DNA from: Pedobacter sp.
Lineage (GTDB): Bacteria > Bacteroidota > Bacteroidia > Sphingobacteriales > Sphingobacteriaceae
NCBI GenBank assembly: GCA_028287885.1
Contig: JAQBOT010000431.1
Span: 1 to 7,127, forward strand
Length of the DNA: 7,127 nt
Reading direction: 5' to 3'
Every line of letters begins with the position of its first letter. Position 1 is the stretch's first letter. The notes below the pieces were generated by a model, which saw only the letters and a list, made by a program, of their open reading frames with translations, did not search any database and was not told the DNA's origin. The translations under genes were made by a program, and so were the position numbers. This document shows positions 1-4,915 of this stretch, one piece after another.

Positions 1-197
1 TTCTCAAAGATGAGAAGGGGAATACGTTGAAGAAATGGGCCTTTGCGGATGCAACCGGTTCAGATTTGAACATGACGATAGCTGTAAAAGAGCTGTTGCA
101 ATTGGAAAGAACTCATGCCAATCATCAACTTAGCCTAAATTATTCAGCCCGAGAACTGCCAAAAGGGGAGACACTTGCTTTAATCCGCCGCAAATAA
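1..197 (+). CDS. C-terminal end of an unrecognised protein (5' end outside window)
   Basis: The frame starting at base 3 is open from the window edge to a TAA stop at 195-197, giving 64 residues that end in LALIRRK. The stretch alternates polar and hydrophobic residues (for example LSLNYSAREL) and has no cysteine, no obvious membrane helix and no motif I can assign, so I do not name a function. A strong intrinsic terminator begins 16 bases after the stop, which supports this being a real gene end rather than a chance reading frame. The start and most of the protein lie upstream of the window. The next gene is on the opposite strand and converges on it. Confidence 0.7.
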   Translation, partial: LKDEKGNTLKKWAFADATGSDLNMTIAVKELLQLERTHANHQLSLNYSARELPKGETLALIRRK

Positions 198-212
198 TTG
201 TCGTCCAATTTA

Positions 213-263
213 CTGCATCCGGCCAATTTAAGCCAATATGGCTGGATGCAGCACGTAATTTTT
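213..263 (+). terminator. Intrinsic terminator after the partial first gene
   Basis: Bases 213-225 and 239-251 form a 13-bp stem whose only non-Watson-Crick pair is one G-U, around a 13-base loop. The stem is GC-rich at its base (CTGCATCC/GGATGCAG). It is followed by a short spacer and a run of five T at 259-263. The T-run lies on the plus-strand side, so it mainly serves the gene ending at 197. The hairpin could also slow transcripts of the convergent sigma-factor gene, but the T-run on that side is poor. Confidence 0.85.
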
Positions 264-338
264 ATTAACCATATGCGCAACAGTGCTACTCTCGCTTTAA
301 TAAAAGGTCTCCTGAAAACGTCCTTATAAGTTTCCAAA

Positions 339-977
339 TCAAATCCTTTCCAATACAAACTTTGCTATCCGGTCACAGCGAACAAGGTCGAACTCAAAAA
401 GCTGACTCGACTCATAATAACTACTCAGTTCTTCACGTAGCATTTCTTTTGCACGGCTAAGGCGAATTTTCACGTTTGATTCTCCAAGCTCAAGAGCCTC
501 CATCGTTTCCTGTGTGCTTAATTCCTGAATTTCACGCATGACGAATACCAAACGATACTTCTGGGGTAAATTCGTTACAGCTTTTTCTAGTATTGTCTTC
601 AATTCTTTATTCATAACCGTTTTCAATGGCGTTTCATTATGCGACTCAACCACGACTTGCCCGGATAATAGTTGAAGGCTTCTTTTCCTCTTTTTCTGCT
701 GCAGAAGACTCTCATTAATGAGTATTCGTGTGAGCCATGTTGCAAAGGAAGATTTGTTTTGAAAGCTTGATAATTGCCGATACGCATTGATGTAAGCTGT
801 TTGCATCACATCTTCCGCATCCATAGCGTCATTAAGAATTGCCATGCTAATTCGGTACAATCGTGTATTGTATTTACGCATGAGCGTCTCGTAAAGGTGT
901 TTTTCACCTTCTAATATCCGACCAACAATTTCGTTATCCCCCAAAATGCCTTTTCTTATTGAATGTGTTAAATCCAT
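339..977 (-). CDS. ECF-family RNA polymerase sigma factor
   Basis: This 212-residue protein has the two-domain plan of an extracytoplasmic-function sigma factor. Region 2 spans about residues 24-96 and includes the signature DAEDVMQTAY (53-62) and SFATWLTRI (77-85). Region 4 spans about 128-183 and has LPQKYRLVFVMREIQELS followed by a helix-turn-helix (about 154-180, ending SNVKIRLSRAKEML). A short tail after region 4 (191-212) carries a single Cys201 in RCDRIAKFVLERI. Similar tails occur in Bacteroidota ECF factors, but its role here is unknown. The ATG start is fixed by an in-frame TAA immediately before it. No anti-sigma gene sits downstream; the gene instead diverges from a DoxX-like/flavoreductase operon. 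An ECF-type promoter matching the one upstream of that operon lies just upstream, so autoregulation is likely. The signal sensed cannot be read from the sequence. Confidence 0.93.
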   Translation of the reverse strand: MDLTHSIRKGILGDNEIVGRILEGEKHLYETLMRKYNTRLYRISMAILNDAMDAEDVMQTAYINAYRQLSSFQNKSSFATWLTRILINESLLQQKKRKRSLQLLSGQVVVESHNETPLKTVMNKELKTILEKAVTNLPQKYRLVFVMREIQELSTQETMEALELGESNVKIRLSRAKEMLREELSSYYESSQLFEFDLVRCDRIAKFVLERI

Positions 978-1228
978 TTAAATAATATTAGGTCTATACT
1001 AATGAGTATTGAAAGTAGGCGTAGGTTACAAAACACTTACGGTTTTTAAATAATGAACCGTTAGATGCTTAATAATTTAAATAATATTAGATTTATACTA
1101 GTGAGTCTTCAAAGTAGGCTTAGGTATACAAAATACTTACGGTTTTTAAATAGTGGGCCCTTAGATGCTTAAAGGTTTAAATAATATTAGATTTATACTA
1201 GTGAGTCTTCAATTAGGCTTAGTTTACA
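977..1228. repeat. Tandem 99-100 bp direct repeat, about 2.5 copies, upstream of the sigma gene
   Basis: Copy 1 is 977-1075, copy 2 is 1076-1175 and partial copy 3 is 1176 to about 1228. Each begins with TTTAAATAATATTAG. Copies 1 and 2 are about 85% identical by my alignment, with one 1-base indel. Copies 2 and 3 are identical over the first 37 bases and then drift apart. The repeat boundary falls exactly at the start codon of the sigma gene, so the unit equals its promoter plus 5' leader. The units are contiguous with no spacers and do not code for protein. Confidence 0.9.
1003..1030 (-). promoter_or_regulatory. Putative ECF-type promoter of the sigma gene (repeat copy 1)
   Basis: Read on the minus strand, TGTAACC (1024-1030) is followed after 17 bases by CTCA (1003-1006). 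The same two boxes with the same spacing precede the divergent operon. An AAC-containing -35 box is typical of ECF sigma promoters. Copies 2 and 3 of the tandem repeat carry related but altered boxes: TGTATACC (1123-1130) with N17 to CTCA (1102-1105), and TGTAAAC (1222-1228) with N16 to CTCA (1202-1205). The predicted leader from copy 1 is only about 20 bases. Activity is inferred, not shown. Confidence 0.6.
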
Positions 1229-1297
1229 TTTTATTTCCTTTTTTCAAAATTCAGGAAGTTGAATGCCAAACATGGGAGTAAAAATTCACTAAATTAT

Positions 1298-1327
1298 TGT
1301 AACCCTTTCTCCTGATCCTCTCTCAAA
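1298..1327 (+). promoter_or_regulatory. Putative ECF-type promoter of the DoxX-like/flavoreductase operon
   Basis: TGTAACC at 1298-1304 is followed after 17 bases by CTCAAA (1322-1327), ending 18 bases before the ATG at 1346. The spacing and both boxes match the facing promoter upstream of the sigma gene at 1003-1030. The bases after CTCA are also similar (ATAAAT appears in both this promoter and repeat copies 2 and 3). This points to recognition by the neighbouring sigma factor. The leader would be very short. Confidence 0.6.
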
Positions 1328-1345
1328 TGATAAATTACTAAAGTC

Positions 1346-1750
1346 ATGGAAAGATCAATTGAGAGATTAAAATTAGTTAAAAGGTTATTAATTATTACTT
1401 ACGGAGTAATTCCGATCGTAGCTGGTGCAGATAAATTTACTAACCTACTTACTGACTGGGGAAAATATTTGAATCCCGCATTAAAAGCTATCTTACCAGT
1501 CAGCGAGCCGGCTTTTATGGCAATTGCAGGTGTAATTGAAATCTTAGCAGGTCTACTGGTCTTCCTTAATCCGGCGAAAGGAGCTTATATAGTAAGTGTA
1601 TGGTTGGTATTAATTGCACTAAGTCTTGTGTCAAGTGGAAACTACCTTGATGTTGCGGTTAGAGATATTGCAATGGCCATAGGTGCTTTTTCTTTAGTTC
1701 AACTTTCTCTTCATTCTGAAAACAACATATCATGGAAAAACATATCGTAA
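1346..1750 (+). CDS. DoxX-like four-helix inner membrane protein
   Basis: This 134-residue protein is almost entirely membrane: hydrophobic segments lie at about 11-27, 54-75, 79-97 and 103-121, the usual four-helix plan and length of DoxX-like proteins. A basic N-terminus (ERLKLVKR) suggests the N-terminus is cytoplasmic. The loop FTNLLTDWGKYLNP after helix 1, a glycine-rich helix 2 (AIAGVIEILAGLLVFLNP) and RDIAMAIGA in the last helix recall DoxX/DoxD-type proteins. I recognise the fold class rather than a precise subfamily. It is the first gene of an operon: its last 19 bases overlap the start of a flavoreductase gene, implying translational coupling. DoxX relatives are known as partners of redox enzymes (thiosulfate:quinone oxidoreductase subunits in archaea, a superoxide dismutase complex in mycobacteria), so a role in membrane electron transfer with the downstream flavoprotein is a reasonable inference. 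No cysteine or heme motif is present. Confidence 0.7.
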   Translation: MERSIERLKLVKRLLIITYGVIPIVAGADKFTNLLTDWGKYLNPALKAILPVSEPAFMAIAGVIEILAGLLVFLNPAKGAYIVSVWLVLIALSLVSSGNYLDVAVRDIAMAIGAFSLVQLSLHSENNISWKNIS

Positions 1751-2400
1751 GAGTTTTAGAGACTAGCATGATAACGCATAACGTTAAACGTTTTGTCCTC
1801 GAAAGGCCCCCTGGCTTGCATTTTGAATCTGGGCAGGCTACTGAGCTTTCTATTAACAAACCGGGGCTAGTTGATGAATTACGACCATTCACTTTTACCT
1901 CTATCAACACCCAGGATCACCTGGAATTTATGATAAAGATCTATTCACATCGAGATGGAGTAACTAAAGCGCTCGGTCTGGTAGAAGCTGGCGATCAACT
2001 TATAGTACATGAGGTTTTCGGGACTATTACGTACCACGGTAGCGGGCTCTTTATTGCTGGCGGCGCCGGAATTACCCCCTTCATCTCTATATTCCGCGAC
2101 TTGAAGTCAAAAGGAGCTCTAGCCGGAAACAAGCTTATTTTCGTTAATCGCACTCCTTCTGACGTTATTCTTAAAGGAGAACTGGAGGAGAGTCTCGGTG
2201 ATAATTTCATAAGCGTTGTTGAAACACCGGAAGACCCTGGCGTCCCAGCTTGTTTTATCAGTGAAGAAATTATAAAATCTTATTTAGACAGCGATAGTGA
2301 ATTCTGCTACGTATGCGGACCAGATTCCTTTACCAAAGTTGTGGTTGATTTTTTAATTGATCTTGGTGTTAATCCTGCTCATATTATTATTGAGCAATAA
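1732..2400 (+). CDS. FAD-binding oxidoreductase, ferredoxin-NADP+ reductase fold
   Basis: This 222-residue protein is a minimal ferredoxin-reductase module. An N-terminal FAD-binding barrel covers about 1-100, with the flavin motif RPFTFTS at 51-57 (R-x-[YF]-[ST]-x-x-S class). An NAD(P)-binding domain follows, with FIAGGAGITPF at 107-117 and the late VCGPDSF at 194-200. There is no 2Fe-2S domain and no signal peptide, so it should be a cytosolic flavoprotein moving electrons from NAD(P)H to an unidentified acceptor. The chain ends IIIEQ rather than with the terminal aromatic residue seen in some family members. The ATG lies inside the end of the DoxX-like gene (19-nt overlap), so the two proteins are probably made together, and the flavoprotein may feed the membrane partner. 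Expression is likely driven from the ECF promoter at 1298-1327. The acceptor could also be a free flavodoxin, ferredoxin or quinone. Confidence 0.85.
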   Translation: MEKHIVRVLETSMITHNVKRFVLERPPGLHFESGQATELSINKPGLVDELRPFTFTSINTQDHLEFMIKIYSHRDGVTKALGLVEAGDQLIVHEVFGTITYHGSGLFIAGGAGITPFISIFRDLKSKGALAGNKLIFVNRTPSDVILKGELEESLGDNFISVVETPEDPGVPACFISEEIIKSYLDSDSEFCYVCGPDSFTKVVVDFLIDLGVNPAHIIIEQ

Positions 2401-2404
2401 TTCG

Positions 2405-2453
2405 CAAGCACTTGAATGTTAAATTATGCTGTTCCTCATCTCTGAAGTGCTTG
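2405..2453. repeat. 9-bp inverted repeat between convergent genes
   Basis: CAAGCACTT at 2405-2413 is perfectly complementary to AAGTGCTTG at 2445-2453, with a 31-base spacer. It sits between the ends of the flavoreductase gene (stop at 2400) and the convergent small gene (stop at 2470), where a bidirectional terminator would be expected. The long loop and lack of a T-run make it a poor intrinsic terminator, so I only call the repeat. Confidence 0.4.
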
Positions 2454-2469
2454 GCAAAAGGCGCCCCTT

Positions 2470-2754
2470 TTAACCTGTTTTGATAAATGAATGTCTTAAT
2501 GATGCTTTATATACAGCTTCAAGTTCATGCCTGTCATACTTCCAATGGTCGTTCTTCTCATTACCTCTACTTGGGTTGAGTAAGCCCTCTTCAGTCCACC
2601 TGGCGATATTTGGACGTCCATATTTTTTCTCTGCCTGACTTCTGCTTAGGTAAGGCTTCAATAGCCCTGCGTCCGCTAATGCTTTTTTTGCTGCTAATTC
2701 CCCGGCGTCTACAAGAAGAGCCCGGAGTTCACTTATTGACATGGTTAATTCCAT
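2470..2754 (-). CDS. Small Bacteroidota protein with winged-helix-like C-terminal region
   Basis: This 94-residue protein has an N-terminal amphipathic helix (MSISELRALLVDAGELAAKK). After that, LSRSQAEKKYGRPNIARW (36-53), EEGLLNPSR (55-63) and a YDRHELEAV segment (73-81) follow the layout of MerR/excisionase-type winged helices: a helix-turn-helix, a turn carrying GL-x-P, and a basic wing. I recall similar short proteins as widespread hypothetical proteins in Bacteroidota, sometimes near mobile DNA, but I cannot name a characterised member. A second ATG at residue 5 (2742) is an alternative start, as neither has a clear ribosome binding site. The gene lies 119 bases downstream of the TerB-like gene on the same strand and converges on the flavoreductase gene. 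DNA binding is inferred from the pattern only. Confidence 0.7.
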   Translation of the reverse strand: MELTMSISELRALLVDAGELAAKKALADAGLLKPYLSRSQAEKKYGRPNIARWTEEGLLNPSRGNEKNDHWKYDRHELEAVYKASLRHSFIKTG

Positions 2755-2873
2755 AAATACTTGCGCGTAATATTCCCTAAATCATTCAACGAACAATCTA
2801 AATGGGTATTGCATCGCTAGGAATTTACCTTTGAAAAAAATTATAAAGCATCAAGCTATTTTGCGGTTGATCT

Positions 2874-3251
2874 TTAAGCAGATAACTGCTGAATCATATC
2901 GTCCAACACGGCTTTTCCGTACCCAATGCGGCTCGCATACTCCAGGCACATGGAGTATTCCCGATCATGGATTTCTCCATCCTGCATCATCATTTGCACC
3001 AACGTCTGGAGTTCTAAGGTCTTCTGCAAACCATCTTCGGGAATAACAAAACTAAGAACACCAAGGTTGTCCGCTATAGGCATTACATCATCTGCACTAA
3101 GCCCAAGCCTTTCGCCAACAAACACCAGCAAATCGCTTTCACCGTCTTCCAGAACGTTGTCCGCTGCGGCTAAAAGAATAAGATTTTGAAAGAAATTCAA
3201 TTTCTTTTGCGGTGTATTTAGTACTTCATCAAGAGATTTAAGGTTTTGCAT
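2874..3251 (-). CDS. TerB-like (tellurite-resistance/DjlA-type) acidic helical protein
   Basis: This 125-residue, acidic and wholly helical protein has two internal repeats of the TerB type: LILLAAADNVLEDGESDLLVFVGERLGL (about 24-51) and LVQMMMQDGEIHDREYSMCLEYASRIGY (about 84-111). The ADNVLEDGE and MQDGEIHDRE acidic turns match the proposed divalent-metal-binding positions of TerB/DjlA-like domains. The length fits a single stand-alone domain of about 125-150 residues. No signal peptide or membrane segment is visible, so it is probably cytosolic. None of the other ter genes (terC, terD, terZ and so on) is nearby, so a tellurite role should not be assumed. An 8-bp inverted repeat lies 12 bases upstream of the ATG. 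Many Bacteroidota genomes carry isolated genes of this kind without known function. Confidence 0.75.
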   Translation of the reverse strand: MQNLKSLDEVLNTPQKKLNFFQNLILLAAADNVLEDGESDLLVFVGERLGLSADDVMPIADNLGVLSFVIPEDGLQKTLELQTLVQMMMQDGEIHDREYSMCLEYASRIGYGKAVLDDMIQQLSA

Positions 3252-3262
3252 GTTATTTTGTG

Positions 3263-3298
3263 CTTTGTGGCTTAACCATCAAATTCCTTACCACAAAG
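3263..3298. repeat. Inverted repeat just upstream of the TerB-like gene
   Basis: CTTTGTGG (3263-3270) and its exact complement CCACAAAG (3291-3298) flank a 20-base spacer. The repeat begins 12 bases before the ATG of the minus-strand TerB-like gene, in its promoter or leader. It could be a repressor site or a leader hairpin over the translation start region; the sequence alone does not decide. Confidence 0.45.
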
Positions 3299-3394
3299 TA
3301 GATCTTGACGTCCGTCTGAAAGTGCAGTGGCATCTTTGAGTATTTATCACGTGTAGTAGGGTAATCACTGCCGTCCTATGTAGATGCTCCTGAA

Positions 3395-3446
3395 TTTACT
3401 AAAGTTATTTCGAAAAGCTAATCCGCTTTACTAAAGATATTAGTAA
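3395..3446. promoter_or_regulatory. Repeated TTTACTAAAG boxes with a palindrome upstream of the frameshifted gene
   Basis: TTTACTAAAG occurs twice in direct orientation, at 3395-3404 and 3427-3436, 32 bases apart (about three helical turns). The second copy is part of the perfect palindrome CTTTACTAAAG. It also overlaps a further inverted repeat, TTACTAA (3428-3434) against TTAGTAA (3440-3446). This cluster lies 25-76 bases upstream of the ATG at 3471, a position suited to an operator. It could be chance in AT-rich DNA. Confidence 0.35.
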
Positions 3447-3470
3447 GTTTATGGCCTTTATGGAGCAAGC

Positions 3471-3811
3471 ATGCGTATACGAGAACTAGTAAAATTTGAG
3501 AAAGAGATAAACGATGAACTGCTTGCCTGGGTGGTAAAAAACGATGTCTTAGACATGAGTATTTGGAGAAGTTTGTCAAGAATGATCAGGAGGCGTATTT
3601 TCAGGAGCTACTTAAAAGAATTGAACCGATAATCTTCAAAGTCATGACCTTGTATAATCTTAAGGAAATAACCTTTAATTTTGAATTTTATTATCTCACC
3701 AGAACTTACAGCAAAAACGTTTTTACAGCTTTAACACTAAAACCAGCTAGCATTGCGAAACTATGTAAAAACATTGAGCAGGCTATGGTTAAAAGTTTGG
3801 ACCGGACTTAG
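3471..3811 (+). pseudogene. Small unrecognised gene split by a -1 frame change (frameshifted or programmed)
   Basis: An ATG at 3471 is preceded by GGAG with 5-base spacing, the best ribosome binding site in the window. It opens a reading frame (MRIRELVKFEKEIND...) that runs to 3632. The longer, protein-like frame (LEKFVKNDQEAYF..., ending KSLDRT, stop at 3809-3811) is shifted by -1, is open from 3518, and has no ATG before its middle. The two frames overlap around six A followed by C at 3536-3542, phased exactly as gtA AAA AAC in the first frame. A -1 slip there joins them into about 113 residues. The joined protein is rich in charged helices, with NLKEITFNFEFYYLT in the middle, and I do not recognise it. 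A one-base loss in the A-run (sequencing error or real mutation) is the simplest explanation; a programmed frameshift is the more interesting one. Its last 23 bases overlap the convergent monooxygenase-like gene. Confidence 0.55.
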
Positions 3812-4097
3812 CTGCAACCAAAGTCACTTTTTCAATTTCAGGTGGACCGGCCAATAGCGCTTCAGCATTGGCCATTAATGCCTCAGCAATCGCACCACCC
3901 AGATGCGCCTGTCTACCTTCTTCAGTTTCAAACGTATCAAAAATGCCAAATGTTGAAGGACCTAATTGTAAGGCATACCAGCTGATTGTGCCTGATTCGG
4001 CTTGAGCAAGTGGTAAAGCACTCTTTAGGAATGCCAGTACTTCAGCCTCTTTGCCCGGCTTGGCTTCAACTCTTGCTAACAATGCCAACTTTTCCAT
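3789..4097 (-). CDS. Antibiotic biosynthesis monooxygenase (ABM)-fold protein, putative quinol monooxygenase-like
   Basis: At 102 residues this is the normal size for a single ABM domain, a dimeric ferredoxin-like alpha/beta barrel. The order of elements fits: a first strand LALLARVEAKPGKEAEV (4-20), a helix FLKSALPLAQAE, a strand SWYALQLGPSTFGIFDTFET (39-58), then a helix EGRQAHLGGAIAEALM (60-75) and a last strand KVTLVAA (90-96). The FGIFDTFETEEGRQAHL stretch is characteristic. Family members act on quinones and polyketide aromatics or are small heme or stress proteins, and they often work without a bound cofactor; the substrate here is unknown. There is no signal peptide, so it is cytosolic. 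It stands alone on the minus strand, with an A/T-rich upstream region lacking a clear Shine-Dalgarno site, and its 3' end overlaps the convergent frameshifted gene by 23 bases. Confidence 0.88.
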   Translation of the reverse strand: MEKLALLARVEAKPGKEAEVLAFLKSALPLAQAESGTISWYALQLGPSTFGIFDTFETEEGRQAHLGGAIAEALMANAEALLAGPPEIEKVTLVAAKSGPNF

Positions 4098-4217
4098 AAT
4101 GATTGCATTAAGTAATGTATTCTTTAAGGTAAGAAAAATTAGATTAGAATTGGTGTTTTAAGTGCAGACTGGCCTGAAGTATAGCGAGTTATTTAATTTC
4201 TTTTTCTTTTAGACAAG

Positions 4218-4231
4218 AGTTATACGTAACT
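4218..4231. promoter_or_regulatory. Short palindrome upstream of the membrane-anchored protein gene
   Basis: AGTTA (4218-4222) and TAACT (4227-4231) are inverted around a 4-base spacer, 19 bases before the ATG at 4251. The position suits an operator or a protein-binding site over the promoter. At 5 bp per arm it may be chance, so this is a weak call. Confidence 0.25.
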
Positions 4232-4250
4232 TCTATAAAGATCTTGCGCC

Positions 4251-4901
4251 ATGTCAGAACGGACCGAACTTTATCTGAATATTAAAATGGCGACGGCCGC
4301 CTTATTCATTATCGTTGGGACGCTCGCTTACGCTGTTTATAGCAACTGGAATACCCGAAAACGTGTAGCAAAATTAGAAAGGATGATTGCTGTTAATGAT
4401 TCAATACAGCAGCTGGGAAGGAAAAGGCTGGATTCCGTCCGCGACCTCAAAATCTACAACGCAAGCGTGACTGCCTATGAAAAAGCCGCTACTTCGCTAT
4501 TTACAGAGAACCAAAACCTAAAAAACTCTGGCGATCAACATCTAACTCTTTTGAACAATAGGAGCATTCCCTTGCGCTTTGCTATTGCATTTCGTGGTAT
4601 CAACAATACCTGGTTTACTGAGGGAATTATGGCACTTAAACCCAAAGAAGAAATGAAGATCTGGGGCGTTGATAGTTCATCGAGCGTGTATGTACATTTA
4701 GAACCAATCACCTCTGCAAAAAACATATTGATAAATGGAGATGACTTAACTGATTTGAATAAAGTGAGTCTTTCGGTAGATACGACAACAGCATTTATCT
4801 TCACCGGCAATATCCCGCCGCCGCATAAAACTGCACACCTTGCACTATTCCATGAGGTAGTTCCGACAGTCGATGATCAGATCATATTTACTGACAGATG
4901 A
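4251..4901 (+). CDS. Unrecognised membrane-anchored coiled-coil protein
   Basis: This 216-residue protein has one N-terminal membrane helix (about 11-30, KMATAALFIIVGTLAYAVY) followed by RKR at 36-38. By the positive-inside rule the membrane topology is ambiguous, since charge lies on both sides. Residues 33-95 are helical, charged and likely coiled-coil (VAKLERMIAVNDSIQQLGRKRLDSV...). The C-terminal 100-216 is predicted to be beta-rich (PLRFAIAFRGI, SSVYVHLEPI, TTAFIFTGNI). It contains no cysteine and no motif I know, so I assign no function. It looks like a bitopic protein with a soluble sensor-like or scaffold domain. It ends 14 bases before the stop of the convergent thioredoxin-like gene and has no partner gene on its own strand. 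Confidence 0.7.
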   Translation: MSERTELYLNIKMATAALFIIVGTLAYAVYSNWNTRKRVAKLERMIAVNDSIQQLGRKRLDSVRDLKIYNASVTAYEKAATSLFTENQNLKNSGDQHLTLLNNRSIPLRFAIAFRGINNTWFTEGIMALKPKEEMKIWGVDSSSSVYVHLEPITSAKNILINGDDLTDLNKVSLSVDTTTAFIFTGNIPPPHKTAHLALFHEVVPTVDDQIIFTDR

Positions 4902-4915
4902 AATTTAAAAGGACA

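Noticed and set aside
140..358. 72-residue minus-strand frame across the first terminator
   Set aside because: It runs through the terminator hairpin and into the end of the sigma gene, and its composition is unlike a protein.
977..1228. Possible CRISPR array or satellite repeat
   Set aside because: The units are about 100 bp, contiguous and diverged, with no constant short repeat separated by unique spacers, and their boundary matches a promoter-leader segment.
1659..1910. 83-residue minus-strand frame over the DoxX-like/flavoreductase junction
   Set aside because: It is antisense to two well-supported coupled genes and shows no recognisable feature.
2405..2453. Intrinsic terminator between the flavoreductase and wHTH-like genes
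   Set aside because: The 9-bp arms are perfect, but the 31-base loop and missing T-run do not fit an intrinsic terminator; kept only as an inverted repeat.
2874..3251. Tellurite-resistance operon
   Set aside because: Only a TerB-like domain is present; no other ter gene is nearby, and lone TerB-like proteins are common without tellurite function.
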